A DNA stretch of 64,000 nt, taken from the NCBI GenBank assembly GCA_022650895.1, contig JALCQC010000007.1, positions 1 to 64,000 on the forward strand, given 5' to 3'. Each line of letters begins with the position of its first letter. Position 1 is the first letter of the stretch. This DNA comes from Bifidobacteriaceae bacterium (GTDB lineage: Bacteria; Actinomycetota; Actinomycetes; Actinomycetales; Bifidobacteriaceae). The notes below the pieces were generated by a model. The model saw only the letters and a program-made list of their open reading frames with translations. It did not search any database and was not told where the DNA came from. Below, piece by piece: positions 1-11,470 of this stretch. The translations under genes were made by a program, and so were the position numbers.

Positions 1-1236
1 CGCAGTCGTTCCGAACTTGTACAACCCCACTTCCGTGTCCGTTCCTCCAAGCGCCTGCTCAGAGATGAGGGAAAGGGCTGTACTCTTCAACTGCTTCTGT
101 TCCGTGGTGTCCATGGAACTTGATTGGTCGAGAATCAAAGCTATCTTCAACGGTTCGTCTTGTTGACAGCGTTGAGAAAATTCCGGATTCGTCCGAATAT
201 TCAGCCAGTGCCCCACAGCCTCCGAATAGTCACTGCCAATATGGGGAGAAGCGGAAGCGTTTGTGAGAGAGACAGAGGAACTGTCGCTGGTCGTTCTCAC
301 TCTGAAGGCATAGGCCTTCGTGCTTATCGAACCACTGAGGCCGACAGCGAGGGAATTGACCTTCTCCCAAGGATGAGGGGTGGAAAACTGGAAGATCCAA
401 AAATATGTGTCGAGTGGAATCTTAATCTGACATGACCCCGGCGTATCCGCTGAAACTCCGTCATGTACGCCAGTCGTGCAGTAATACAGATCATCCGTCA
501 GCTTGGTGGGTGGTACAGGTGGCGAAGAAGAATCATTCGCGACTGCTACGAAAATGGAGCCATCCAATCCGCTAACCGTTCCGCCATCGGAACGTGATCC
601 ACCATTATTGATGGTGACGGTGCCCACGTCTGTTCCTGCATACCATCGGTGATCGGATGATTCTTCAATCTCGCCGTCGCCCGCATCGGTTTCGGACTCC
701 TCTGACTCCTGTTGTTTCTCATCGGCAGAGGGCTTCTGATCGTCCGTTTCCTTGTTCGATTCGGTGGTCGGTTCTTCCTTATCTTCGTCTTCCTGCAAGG
801 CCCCATCGCCTGCATCATCTTCGCTTGGCGGGGGATCCGACGGCTCCGTAGGAATGTCAGTAACCTCCTCAGAGTCTGAGGGTTTTGAATTTTCTCCGGA
901 TGACTGGTCATCGTTCTGAGCACCGGTTCCAGAGTCATCGTTGACACTGTCACTCACATCCTCCACCTGTTCGACCCGATACGATGGATTCTCACCCACT
1001 TCGTGATCAGTCATTATGACGGAGTTTTGTGAGGGATCAGGTGGCGATGAATCATTGGCCGCAGTTACTGGCATCACCCCCACCAAAAAGAGTGACATCG
1101 TGGCGAGAACGACGAGCACGTGGACGAATCGTTTTGAAAGCATAAATCTTTTGATTGAGTGCCACGGGCTCACGGCAGTCCCGTTGTCGAGTTGTGATTC
1201 TAGATGACGTTCAAGGCGCTGTCGCCTGTTTCCCAT
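1..1236 (-). CDS. Secreted vWA-domain surface protein, 3' end outside window
   Basis: The reading frame is open from an ATG at 1236 to the window edge (412 codons, C-terminus missing). The N-terminus has a long basic n-region, then a hydrophobic signal segment around residues 37-54 ending near VTAAND. Next comes an acidic Ser/Glu/Asp/Pro-rich linker (about residues 65-165). Near residue 369 the motif LILDQSSSMD gives the DxSxS metal-ion site of a von Willebrand factor A domain. This layout is typical of exported, cell-wall-attached adhesins or pilus tip proteins of actinobacteria; an LPXTG anchor would lie in the missing part. An AGGCAGG sequence lies 12 bases before the ATG and 6 bases before an in-frame GTG at 1242, so the GTG is an alternative start. 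The exact role is unknown. Confidence 0.75.
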   Translation of the reverse strand, partial: MGNRRQRLERHLESQLDNGTAVSPWHSIKRFMLSKRFVHVLVVLATMSLFLVGVMPVTAANDSSPPDPSQNSVIMTDHEVGENPSYRVEQVEDVSDSVNDDSGTGAQNDDQSSGENSKPSDSEEVTDIPTEPSDPPPSEDDAGDGALQEDEDKEEPTTESNKETDDQKPSADEKQQESEESETDAGDGEIEESSDHRWYAGTDVGTVTINNGGSRSDGGTVSGLDGSIFVAVANDSSSPPVPPTKLTDDLYYCTTGVHDGVSADTPGSCQIKIPLDTYFWIFQFSTPHPWEKVNSLAVGLSGSISTKAYAFRVRTTSDSSSVSLTNASASPHIGSDYSEAVGHWLNIRTNPEFSQRCQQDEPLKIALILDQSSSMDTTEQKQLKSTALSLISEQALGGTDTEVGLYKFGTTA

Positions 1237-1421
1237 GAGCACGATATACCTGCCTTTCTGTGGGTCGGATGATATCTTCGCTCAGCAAAGGTCTTCTGTT
1301 CTCTATGTTGATTATTGTACACAAGTCATCGTTTTGTTCATATTTTGGGAGTGTTGCGTGCAGAACTGTAAAAGAGAAGTTCTACAAGAAATCTCAGGCA
1401 ATTTTCCTTGGAAAATGGCCG

Positions 1422-2702
1422 TTATTTCCCTGTTCCCACCATCTGATCAATAGTGTTCAGCAACGTAGAGATACCGCGGGAGAACTCCTCCGGCTCAGGC
1501 AACAACGACACCGCCACATAACCGTTAGACACCATGTCGAAGAAATAGCCGGGCTGAGCGGTCATGGCATGCTGCTCAATGAGGTTGTCCACCAGCTCGT
1601 TCTCGTCAAGAACACTGGGGAAACGCAGCAGGACATTCCAACCACCCTCGGGGCGCAGCAGCGACACCACGCCGGACGAGCTTGTCTTCAGTTGCACTTC
1701 CAGATTCACCAGATTGTTGCGGGTACGTTCCCGCAGCCGCAGCAGCTGCGCAGGCACCTGTGTAAGCATCCCAGGAAAACGTTCGGCGATGATGCCACTC
1801 ATGGGAAGAAAGTCGTCAGCGATGACATCGAGCCTACCCTCGGCTGCCGCGACATCGTTCGCAGGCCCCGATACCTCGATCCATCCCACTTTCGCGTGGG
1901 GTGCGGCCAGCATCTTGGAGAAGCCGTCGAGCCCGAAAGTCAGGACCCTCTTCTCCCCTGCCACCCGATGCGGAGTCTCAAGGGGAAGGAGCGGAAAGTC
2001 AAAGAAGACTTCGTCGGCGATCAGCGCCACCCCGTACTGCTCGCACAAAGCAACGATATGGTCATAGTCGCTGCCAGAAACATATGAACCGGTCGGATTG
2101 TTCGGGTTGATGAGAATAACGGCGCGCAAACGACTTCCCGTCTGCGGATCGGCCAGCTGCCGTTCGACAGCGGTGACATCGATGGTCCAGGAACCGTCGT
2201 ATCGCAATGGGTAGGGCACGGTCTCGACGCCTTCCAACCGGCCGATTGATTCGATGAGTGGGTAGCCGGGAGTCGGGCACAGTATGGCGTCGCCGGGGTC
2301 ACACAGCAGCTTCATCAGCCATGAGTAGGCTTCGGAGGTGGAACTCGTGAGGTAAAGATTGTTGGGATCGACGGTTCGGCGCGCCTGCACATTGCCGAAG
2401 GTGATCGCTGTGGAAGACGCTTCGCCTGGCACCGCAAAGTCCGCAGGCCTGCCCTGCACCTCGTTCTCGGCATCCGTTCCTTCGACGCGTGCACTCAAAA
2501 ACTTCGCGAGCGCCTCCCGTGCCTCATGCTGTCCGCGCGGTTCGGCCTCATAGAGAGGTGGGAGCCCGATGGGCGCAAGACCGTGATGCGTCGGATTTGA
2601 GTCGTTGAGCTGGTATAGCTTTCTCCCGTGTTGTGCGGCGTCACGCTGTGCCGCGGTGATGGCGTTGGGCTCGCTGATATCAACGCGATGAGAAAACCTC
2701 AC
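1422..2702 (-). CDS. PLP-dependent aminotransferase class I/II
   Basis: A 426-residue fold-type I aminotransferase, probably acting on an amino acid and a 2-oxo acid in the cytoplasm. Family signs are the substrate segment LINPNNPTGSY, the cofactor aspartate in ALIADEVFFDFPL and the probable Schiff-base lysine in LDGFSKML. The usual glycine-rich context after this lysine is replaced by AAPHAKVGWIEV, which still ends in the normal GW region. Translation starts at a GTG with AAGGA six bases upstream (read on the minus strand). The 136 bases before it contain repeated TGCATT motifs and a perfect palindrome that could be an operator. Substrate specificity cannot be read from the sequence; an alanine/valine or aromatic aminotransferase is possible. 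Confidence 0.85.
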   Translation of the reverse strand: MRFSHRVDISEPNAITAAQRDAAQHGRKLYQLNDSNPTHHGLAPIGLPPLYEAEPRGQHEAREALAKFLSARVEGTDAENEVQGRPADFAVPGEASSTAITFGNVQARRTVDPNNLYLTSSTSEAYSWLMKLLCDPGDAILCPTPGYPLIESIGRLEGVETVPYPLRYDGSWTIDVTAVERQLADPQTGSRLRAVILINPNNPTGSYVSGSDYDHIVALCEQYGVALIADEVFFDFPLLPLETPHRVAGEKRVLTFGLDGFSKMLAAPHAKVGWIEVSGPANDVAAAEGRLDVIADDFLPMSGIIAERFPGMLTQVPAQLLRLRERTRNNLVNLEVQLKTSSSGVVSLLRPEGGWNVLLRFPSVLDENELVDNLIEQHAMTAQPGYFFDMVSNGYVAVSLLPEPEEFSRGISTLLNTIDQMVGTGK

Positions 2703-2764
2703 AACGATCCTTCTCTCAATTTCTCTATGACACAGAGTTTATTTATTTGCATGCATGCATGAGT

Positions 2765-2845
2765 GCATTAATGCCATTAGCGCATAAGTAGTTAATGAGT
2801 GCACTTAGCTTGTTAGCGTTACAGTGCATTGCTGTGCATTAATGC
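2765..2845. promoter_or_regulatory. Two copies of palindrome GCATTAATGC, candidate operator
   Basis: The perfect 10-base palindrome GCATTAATGC occurs at 2765-2774 and again at 2836-2845, 71 bases apart, and several partial TGCAT copies lie around them (for example the GCATGCATGCAT run at 2749-2760). The first copy is 63 bases upstream of the aminotransferase GTG; the second overlaps the stop codon of the glucokinase gene. Spacing and symmetry suit a DNA-binding regulator, but none is identified. Confidence 0.35.
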
Positions 2846-3603
2846 GCGCTTTGCGAATGCGCGAAATACGCCGCTCCGATAATCCCCGCATCGTTGAGCA
2901 ATGCAGCCGGCACGATAGGCGTGGCGACATCTATGTATTTGAAGAATTTCTCCGATTTCTTGCTGACACCGCCACCGATGACGAAAAGCTCGGGACTGAA
3001 ATAATATTCGAGCATCTTGTAGTACTTGGTGAGCCGTCCTCCCCACTTTTCCCAGCTGAGTTCCTTTCGAGAACGTGCCGCATCGGAGGTGTAGCGCTCG
3101 GCATCCTTGCCCTCCAATTCGAGGTGTCCCAGTTCAGTGTTCGGAATGAGAACCCCATTCATGATCAGTGCCGTGCCGATGCCTGTTCCGAGTGTCGTCG
3201 CAATGACAAGTCCGTTCTGTCCCTTCGCTGCACCGAACTGAACTTCCGCGAGACCGGCGGCATCGGCGTCGTTGACAACCCGCACGGTTCGTCCCGACTT
3301 CTCGGAGAACAGTGCGTCAATGTCCACACCGACCCACGACTTATCGAGGTTCGCAATAAACCCAATAGGTTTGCCCGGCCTGATGGGAGCCGGAAAAGCA
3401 ATTCCGACAGGAGTCCCCGGTTCTACGTCGTAGGTATCCAGAAGTTGGGTGACGATGTCCGCCACCGCTTCGGGCGTCGACTGCTCGGGAGTGGGAATGC
3501 GCGTGCGGTCGATAGCGAATTTTCCGGCATTGAGGTCCACGGGAGCGCCCTTGATTCCAGAGCCCCCGATGTCAATTCCAAAAGCCTGCGCAGATGCAAT
3601 CAT
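2839..3603 (-). CDS. ppgK: Polyphosphate glucokinase, ROK family
   Basis: A 254-residue cytoplasmic sugar kinase that phosphorylates glucose, in actinobacteria using polyphosphate and/or ATP. The N-terminal phosphate-binding motif GIDIGGSGIKGAPVD, the NDADAAGLAE catalytic-aspartate region, TLGTGIGTALI and ELGHLELEGKDAERY are characteristic of the PpgK branch of the ROK family, which lacks the usual zinc-binding cysteines. The open frame extends to 3627, but the ATG at 3603 has AGAAAGG seven to eight bases upstream and fits the family N-terminus. The gene follows the glycosyltransferase on the same strand after a 142-base gap, so it may have its own promoter. The physiological phosphate donor cannot be decided from sequence. 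Confidence 0.88.
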   Translation of the reverse strand: MIASAQAFGIDIGGSGIKGAPVDLNAGKFAIDRTRIPTPEQSTPEAVADIVTQLLDTYDVEPGTPVGIAFPAPIRPGKPIGFIANLDKSWVGVDIDALFSEKSGRTVRVVNDADAAGLAEVQFGAAKGQNGLVIATTLGTGIGTALIMNGVLIPNTELGHLELEGKDAERYTSDAARSRKELSWEKWGGRLTKYYKMLEYYFSPELFVIGGGVSKKSEKFFKYIDVATPIVPAALLNDAGIIGAAYFAHSQSAH

Positions 3604-3745
3604 CGTCGTACCTTTCTCCGTGTCCATGCCATCGGAACTTCATGTCATCGGAACCCAGTGTCCGTGGATAACCGTCTTTCAGAGAACTCTGCCACCATGG
3701 CGTGGCGGCTTCCGTCCCCATTCTCTCATGTGCTCACTGTCCACA

Positions 3746-4726
3746 CTATTTCAGCGGCGGCATCGGCTTCCATCCCTGCTGGTGCAGGAGCTTTCGGGAA
3801 TCCTTCCAGCCCCTCAACAGCGCGGGAATGCCGGTTTTGAAGGTCTTGTCAACGGTCAGGAGGCGAATGATTTCCTTGACGAAAGTGAGGAAGGTGCCGA
3901 AGCCGAAAGCGAGGGGACGATAGTCGCCGTGAACCATGAAATAGCGCGCCATGTAGCCACGGTTGCGCATGATGTAGTAGCGGTTCATGTCGGAGGTCGA
4001 ATTGAGCTGACGGACGCCAGCGATGTCGAGATTATTGATCTCCCGGGTTCTGCGCATGACGAAGTCGGGAACGATGATGGGATTGGTGACCTTGCTGGCC
4101 AGATAGCCATAGAGGGTGTCGTCCCAATAGATGAAGAAACGTTTGTCCGGCAATCCGATTTTCTGGATGACGTTGCGCCGGAACAGGCCTCCCTCGAAGC
4201 AGGCGGTGTTCATGACCTTATAGCCTGCCGCACCGAAGCCGGACGGCGCGATGGGGTCTGGGATTCCCAGCGGTACCAAGAAATGGTACTGCCAGTAGAA
4301 CGGTCCGCCGTCGTAGTCGTAGCGCTGTCCCTGGATGACGTCGTGATTCTTGGTCCACTTCTCAAGGCGCGCCATGCCTTCAGGCTCGATGGCAACGTCG
4401 TCGTCCATGATCCAGAACCACTCGGCACCAAGGTTGTACGCCAATTCCACACCTTTGGAGAATCCACCGGAGCCACCGGAATTCTCGGTCATCGCGTGGT
4501 ACACCACCCGGTCGGGATTGCCCGAAGTGTCAACGATTGTCTTGCCCCACTGCGCCGTCATCCTGCGTGAGAATTCATCCGCCATCTTTTTCGTTTCCTC
4601 GGAATTCTCATTATCGACGAGCACCACCCGCCAGGGTGCCACGCTCGAGGCGAGGATCGAATCGAAAAGCTTCTTCAACAGCTGCTGCCGCTTGTAGGTC
4701 ACCACTACGATTGCGAGTTTCTCCAT
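3746..4726 (-). CDS. Family 2 glycosyltransferase (galactofuranosyl/rhamnosyl-type)
   Basis: A 326-residue GT-A fold glycosyltransferase. The N-terminus LAIVVVTYKRQQLLKKL is the usual GT2 opening, and WFWIMDDDVAIEPE holds the metal-binding DxD motif. SGGSGGFSKGVELAY and the region around residues 180-200 resemble actinobacterial enzymes that add galactofuranose or rhamnose to cell-wall polysaccharide. No membrane segment is evident, so it probably acts on the cytoplasmic face on lipid-linked acceptors. It starts 12 bases after the stop of the upstream exporter gene, so the two are probably co-transcribed. The donor sugar is inferred from family resemblance only. Confidence 0.8.
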   Translation of the reverse strand: MEKLAIVVVTYKRQQLLKKLFDSILASSVAPWRVVLVDNENSEETKKMADEFSRRMTAQWGKTIVDTSGNPDRVVYHAMTENSGGSGGFSKGVELAYNLGAEWFWIMDDDVAIEPEGMARLEKWTKNHDVIQGQRYDYDGGPFYWQYHFLVPLGIPDPIAPSGFGAAGYKVMNTACFEGGLFRRNVIQKIGLPDKRFFIYWDDTLYGYLASKVTNPIIVPDFVMRRTREINNLDIAGVRQLNSTSDMNRYYIMRNRGYMARYFMVHGDYRPLAFGFGTFLTFVKEIIRLLTVDKTFKTGIPALLRGWKDSRKLLHQQGWKPMPPLK

Positions 4727-4738
4727 ATGCCCATTCTC

Positions 4739-6277
4739 TCACGCGTTGTGTGGACGCTTTGAGCCTTTGACGACGATGACGGCGAGAACCAGCGCCAGCG
4801 CATACAACACCGCCAACGTGAAGGACACGACGCCGAAACTGCTCAGATACGCTTGGCCGCTGACTGCACCCGTTCCCGCAGAAGCCGCTGTTGCCGATTC
4901 GGCTGTCGAACGCGTGGCGAAAGCCGCTGAGAAAATTCCCATGGTGATGGTAGTTCCCAGCGCACCTCCAACCTGCATGGAGGTTTGGGATCCGGAGACG
5001 ATGTCGGGAATGAATTGTGGTTCCACCAAAGAGAACATGCGGGCCTGCACCGTCGGCATGACGAAGGCGACGCCCACGAAGGCGAGTGTAGCGAACACGC
5101 CAATCCCCCACACGCCCATCTGGACCCGGGAGAAGCCGAGGAGCACAAAGCCAATAATGAGAACGGTCATACCGCCCAGAACCGTGGCCTTCGCTCCGAA
5201 ACGATCGAACAACCCACCCGCGAACAGGGCGAAGCACTGCGAAATCAGCAACGGGCACATGAGCATCAGCGACGACACAAAGGCGGAGATGCCCAAGCCC
5301 GGTTCGATGGCCATGGGGTACACCACCGCCAAGCCCATGTTGGCAACCTGCAGCAGGACGATCAACGCCATGCCGGCCGCAATCGGAGCGCTCTTCATGA
5401 CGGCAAGATTCAAGACAGGCACCTTTCGAGATGGCTCGTCCTCTCCCGCTGCCTTAGCGTCGGCCTCCAGTGCGCCCAGATGCAGCTGACGCCGTGCCCA
5501 CAGAACGCACACCACAATTCCCAGTGCCGTGAGGCACCACCCCAGTGCCGAAGTGAGGCTCATTGCAAGGACGTTGATACCACCCACGAGGGAGGTGAAG
5601 CCGATAACGGATTCAATGACGGAAAGAAGGTCAAGCCGCCGCTGGCTGCGTTCGGAAACATCGGAGACGAGGAAGTATCCCAGAACCATCAGCACGAGGC
5701 TGACGATGGAAAGAGGAACGAACAGCGTTCGCCAATTGAATCCCGCACTCAACATGGAACCCGCGTACAGCGGAGCGAACGACGGGCCCAGACCAATGAC
5801 CACACCACACAGGGCCGTCACAAACCCCTGGGACCGTGGTTTCGTGAGCTTCAACGCGCTGGAAAACAGAAGCGTCGGGAGGAGCCCCGCACCCAGACCT
5901 TCAATGACACGACCCGTGATGAGCGCAGCAAATGACGGGCTGTGAGCGTTCAAAGTCAGCCCGACAGTGATCAGCAGAAGCGAGCACACGAAGACCGTCC
6001 GCGTCGACGAACGGTGAATTACGAAGGCTGCGATCGGAACCGAGATGCTCATGGCGACGAGGAAGCCGCTCATCGTCCATTGAACCGTGTTGTAGTCGAG
6101 GCCCCATTCCTTCATGATCGCGGTGTTCCCCACGGACAAGACTGTCTCATTGAAGAGGCAAAGGAAGCTTGCCACCATCAACACGATCAGCATCGTGATG
6201 CGAAAACGCGGACGAGGACTCTCATCGGCCTCCCGCGCCGTACCGTCTGAAACGGCCAGATCTCTCTCCTGAGACAT
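4739..6277 (-). CDS. MFS multidrug exporter, DHA2-type with 14 membrane segments
   Basis: A 512-residue major facilitator protein. About fourteen hydrophobic segments can be counted, starting with one at residues 28-50, which matches the drug:H+ antiporter-2 family (EmrB/QacA-like). GRVIEGLGAGLLPTLLFSSA resembles the conserved motif C region of exporters in segment 5. A conserved arginine-containing stretch, VIHRSSTRTVF, follows segment 2. The gene is the first of a short minus-strand unit with the glycosyltransferase 12 bases downstream. It could export a toxic compound or, given the neighbour, a cell-envelope precursor; the substrate is not predictable. The start at 6277 is preceded by a purine-rich stretch. 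Confidence 0.85.
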   Translation of the reverse strand: MSQERDLAVSDGTAREADESPRPRFRITMLIVLMVASFLCLFNETVLSVGNTAIMKEWGLDYNTVQWTMSGFLVAMSISVPIAAFVIHRSSTRTVFVCSLLLITVGLTLNAHSPSFAALITGRVIEGLGAGLLPTLLFSSALKLTKPRSQGFVTALCGVVIGLGPSFAPLYAGSMLSAGFNWRTLFVPLSIVSLVLMVLGYFLVSDVSERSQRRLDLLSVIESVIGFTSLVGGINVLAMSLTSALGWCLTALGIVVCVLWARRQLHLGALEADAKAAGEDEPSRKVPVLNLAVMKSAPIAAGMALIVLLQVANMGLAVVYPMAIEPGLGISAFVSSLMLMCPLLISQCFALFAGGLFDRFGAKATVLGGMTVLIIGFVLLGFSRVQMGVWGIGVFATLAFVGVAFVMPTVQARMFSLVEPQFIPDIVSGSQTSMQVGGALGTTITMGIFSAAFATRSTAESATAASAGTGAVSGQAYLSSFGVVSFTLAVLYALALVLAVIVVKGSKRPHNA

Positions 6278-6368
6278 TCAGTGCTCCTCTTCCTTCTCTT
6301 CCGCGACGAAACATTCCCTATCATAACGAGCACACATCACCGAGCAACAACGCCTGGTACACATCATA

Positions 6369-6404
6369 AAGGGGCGTCACCGCGTTGTGTGCGGAACGCC
6401 CCTT
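6369..6404 (-). terminator. Stem-loop terminator after clpC
   Basis: AAGGGGCGT (6369-6377) pairs perfectly with ACGCCCCTT (6396-6404) across an 18-base loop. It lies about 75 bases beyond the clpC stop and before the exporter gene. The T-run is short on either strand, so termination strength is uncertain. Confidence 0.6.
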
Positions 6405-6480
6405 GATGCGTTTTATGACTGCATTTTGTGACTATGCGTCACGAAGCCGTGCTCGGGCTTCTTACTTTTTTCCGATGCCT

Positions 6481-9117
<2,637 letters not shown>

Positions 9118-9191
9118 GTGTTTGATTCCTTCCGACAACTGCCTCTACTCTACAGATTTCGGGTGACGTTTCTTCCCTGAGAACGGCTAAA

Positions 9192-9204
9192 TTCGCTGTC
9201 TGCG
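9192..9204. promoter_or_regulatory. Possible ClgR-type operator upstream of clpC
   Basis: The sequence TTCGCTGTCTGCG has the CGC-N5-GCG arrangement seen in ClgR sites of actinobacteria. It is 75 bases upstream of the clpC ATG, a reasonable promoter position. The central bases do not match the published consensus well, so this is tentative. Confidence 0.3.
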
Positions 9205-9331
9205 CAATGGCTGCGCTCAGAACTGAAAACCAAGAGGTCATGACACACGACTCACAGAGGGTAGAAACTTTCAAAGCTTTCGTTAAAGTGAAGGAAGGCC
9301 AATTCGCTTCATGTGTTCAAAGGAGAACGCT

Positions 9332-10339
9332 ATGACAGATGCAACTGCAACGGAGCACCGCCATCGAATTGTCGTGGGGGTGGACGGTTCCGAAGAATCA
9401 TTTGCCGCGCTTTCGTGGGGTATCGACGAGGCTCATAAACTCGGTGCGACACTCAATGCGGTGTACGGATGGACACCTTCATGGGACGTAGGTCCCGAAC
9501 CCGACAACAAAGAGGCATGGGACGACGCCTATGAGCACATTGAAGAAAAGATCCGGGAGTGGATCGACGAAAATCCTTCGCTTCCAGACAACACCACCGA
9601 TCTCATCACCTTCACCTCGGTGCACGGAACCGGACAATCCGCCTTGCTCACCTTGGGTTCCGACGCCACCGAAATCATTGTGGGCCGCCGAAATCTCAAC
9701 TCAATCCTGCGCTGGTTCCTAGGGTCCACCTCCGCATCACTCGCACAGACTGCGAAGGTCCCCGTCACCGTCGTCAAGCAGCCGCCAGAAACGGCTAAAC
9801 ACACAAACGCTGAGGGCGGTGCAGATTCACCACGAAGCGGCGATTCCATGGAAGACCCTATGATCACCGGAGAAACAATCGAGCGCATCGAACCTTCCAT
9901 GGTCACGGGAACAGACGGCAAGCTGCCGATCATCGCGGGAATCGACGGCTCTTCGGATTCGGTCCGTGCTCTGCGCTTCGCCGTGGCGGCCGCGCAACGA
10001 ACCGGTCGAAAGCTGCATGTTCTGTTCTGCTGGCAGCTGCGGGACCTTGGTGTCATTCCCGGCTATGAGAATGCGATCGCGCCTCTGCGCACGGCACAGG
10101 CCTATGCGACCAGCATTCTGCAGCGCAGCCTTGCCGAGGTCACGGTTCCGGATGATGTTGAAGTCTCGATGAACGCCTATCATATCGCTGCATTCAAGGG
10201 ACTGAAGAGCGCTTCTGAGCACGCCCATTGGCTCATCATTGGATCACGTGGACTCTCTGGAATCGATGCGAAGGTGCTGGGATCCGTGAGCTCACGTCTC
10301 GTCGAAAATTCGCACTGCACCGTCACCGTCGTGCACTGA
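9332..10339 (+). CDS. Universal stress protein with two UspA domains
   Basis: A 335-residue protein made of two UspA domains (about residues 8-145 and 195-335) joined by an acidic linker. Each domain begins with a beta-strand/VDGS motif (IVVGVDGSEES and IIAGIDGSSDS). The second domain keeps the complete ATP-binding signature G-2x-G-9x-GS in GSRGLSGIDAKVLGSVS, while the first has GRRN in place of the first part. It probably binds ATP in the cytoplasm and supports survival under stress. The ATG at 9332 has AAGGAG seven bases upstream; an earlier ATG at 9311 lacks this. It is divergent from clpC and followed by a strong terminator, so it is likely monocistronic. Confidence 0.9.
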   Translation: MTDATATEHRHRIVVGVDGSEESFAALSWGIDEAHKLGATLNAVYGWTPSWDVGPEPDNKEAWDDAYEHIEEKIREWIDENPSLPDNTTDLITFTSVHGTGQSALLTLGSDATEIIVGRRNLNSILRWFLGSTSASLAQTAKVPVTVVKQPPETAKHTNAEGGADSPRSGDSMEDPMITGETIERIEPSMVTGTDGKLPIIAGIDGSSDSVRALRFAVAAAQRTGRKLHVLFCWQLRDLGVIPGYENAIAPLRTAQAYATSILQRSLAEVTVPDDVEVSMNAYHIAAFKGLKSASEHAHWLIIGSRGLSGIDAKVLGSVSSRLVENSHCTVTVVH

Positions 10340-10418
10340 GAACAACTCCACGGACTGGACGACACGCACTAGATTTATCCGCCCACATAAGCAGACAAAT
10401 TACCAACATAGAAAATAG

Positions 10419-10464
10419 AAATGGGAAGTGACCGCATGAAACACCCCGCGGTCACTTCCCATTT
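10419..10464. terminator. Bidirectional terminator between convergent genes
   Basis: A perfect 17-base stem (10419-10435 with 10448-10464) has a 12-base loop and is flanked by A-rich and T-rich sequence. It separates the end of the universal stress gene (plus) from the end of the DUF3027 gene (minus) and can serve both. Confidence 0.9.
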
Positions 10465-10537
10465 TAGAGAACTATTAGAAAACTAGTTGTGGGAGATCAG
10501 CGACGACTCCACGAATGAATTCGCTCACCCGCGCACT

Positions 10538-11470
10538 TCACTCCTGCTCGCCGTCATCCTTCACAATTTTGGGTTCCAAGTCAACGTCCTTGGCATCCCC
10601 ACCCTCAAGATTCTCGATGGCTTCCACGCCAGGAGCCTCTTCCCTCGGGGCACGCTCCACAACGTCAATGTGGTAGTCGTCGAACGCGGGCTTGCTGTCA
10701 GGCCACAGAGATTCCGTTTCCACAGGCTCGATCTCGGAATGTTCGCCACAACCATGATCGAGCGAGACCACGCGGCCATCGTCCGGGCTCCACTTGTTCG
10801 CGCACACACCGAAGAGCATATTCAACTCCCCCTTCAGCGGCACGAAAAAGGCGCAGGTTTCGCAGGTGAGACCATTCGCGGTTTTCGTCGACAAGGATTT
10901 TGGCCCGTGAGGGCCGTCATACCAACGCTGAGCAACCTTCTCACGGCCGAGACGGCTCAGCACCTTTTTCCTGCTGAGGCGGTATTCCTCGACGATGGAG
11001 TCGACGTCTTCCTGTGAAGTCTTCGAATCCGAGCCTGAGGACTGCGAGGCTTCAGAGTCGGAAGACGACGCAGCATCGGCCGAGGCCGTGGCTCGGAACC
11101 CGGGTTCAATGCGTTCATCGTTCGGTTCAGTTCCCAAGGTGTCTGTGACAGAGAGATCTGAGGGGAGCAGGCGATCCTTCCACGGAACCCACTTCGGAGG
11201 CATCAACGCCTTGTCCGTGGGCACGAGAGAAGACTCGTTGACCGTCCAGGCATCGAGTTCGACGTCATGATAGAGACTTACCGCCCACTGCCAATTCTCA
11301 TAGCCCGGCAGCCTTGAGACGAAGCGGAAATCATAGACGTTGTCACCAAGGTCAAGACGTTCCACGAAGTCACCGACCGCGTCGGCATCTTCGGAGGTTT
11401 CGATCGCGATGGCACGCGCAATGGCTTCCGGACTCGGTTTTTCAGACACTTCAGACACTGTTGTTCCCAT
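10538..11470 (-). CDS. DUF3027 family protein
   Basis: A 310-residue actinobacterial protein of unknown function. The N-terminal half has WAVSLYHDVELDAWTVNESS and PPKWVPWKDRL, typical of DUF3027. The C-terminal half has a Cys-containing block: CETCAFFVPLKG, then GVCANKWSPDDGRVV and DHGCGEHSE, which looks like a possible metal site (CxxC plus two further Cys and a His). Residues 115-150 form a Ser/Asp-rich low-complexity linker. Its ATG overlaps the stop codon of the upstream cold-shock gene (TGATG), so the two are translationally coupled. This pairing with a cold-shock protein is common in actinobacteria and suggests a role linked to RNA or stress, but no function is established. Confidence 0.85.
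   Translation of the reverse strand: MGTTVSEVSEKPSPEAIARAIAIETSEDADAVGDFVERLDLGDNVYDFRFVSRLPGYENWQWAVSLYHDVELDAWTVNESSLVPTDKALMPPKWVPWKDRLLPSDLSVTDTLGTEPNDERIEPGFRATASADAASSSDSEASQSSGSDSKTSQEDVDSIVEEYRLSRKKVLSRLGREKVAQRWYDGPHGPKSLSTKTANGLTCETCAFFVPLKGELNMLFGVCANKWSPDDGRVVSLDHGCGEHSEIEPVETESLWPDSKPAFDDYHIDVVERAPREEAPGVEAIENLEGGDAKDVDLEPKIVKDDGEQE

Noticed and set aside
6369-6404. Riboswitch before the exporter
   Set aside because: Only a simple stem-loop is visible; a terminator explains it better.
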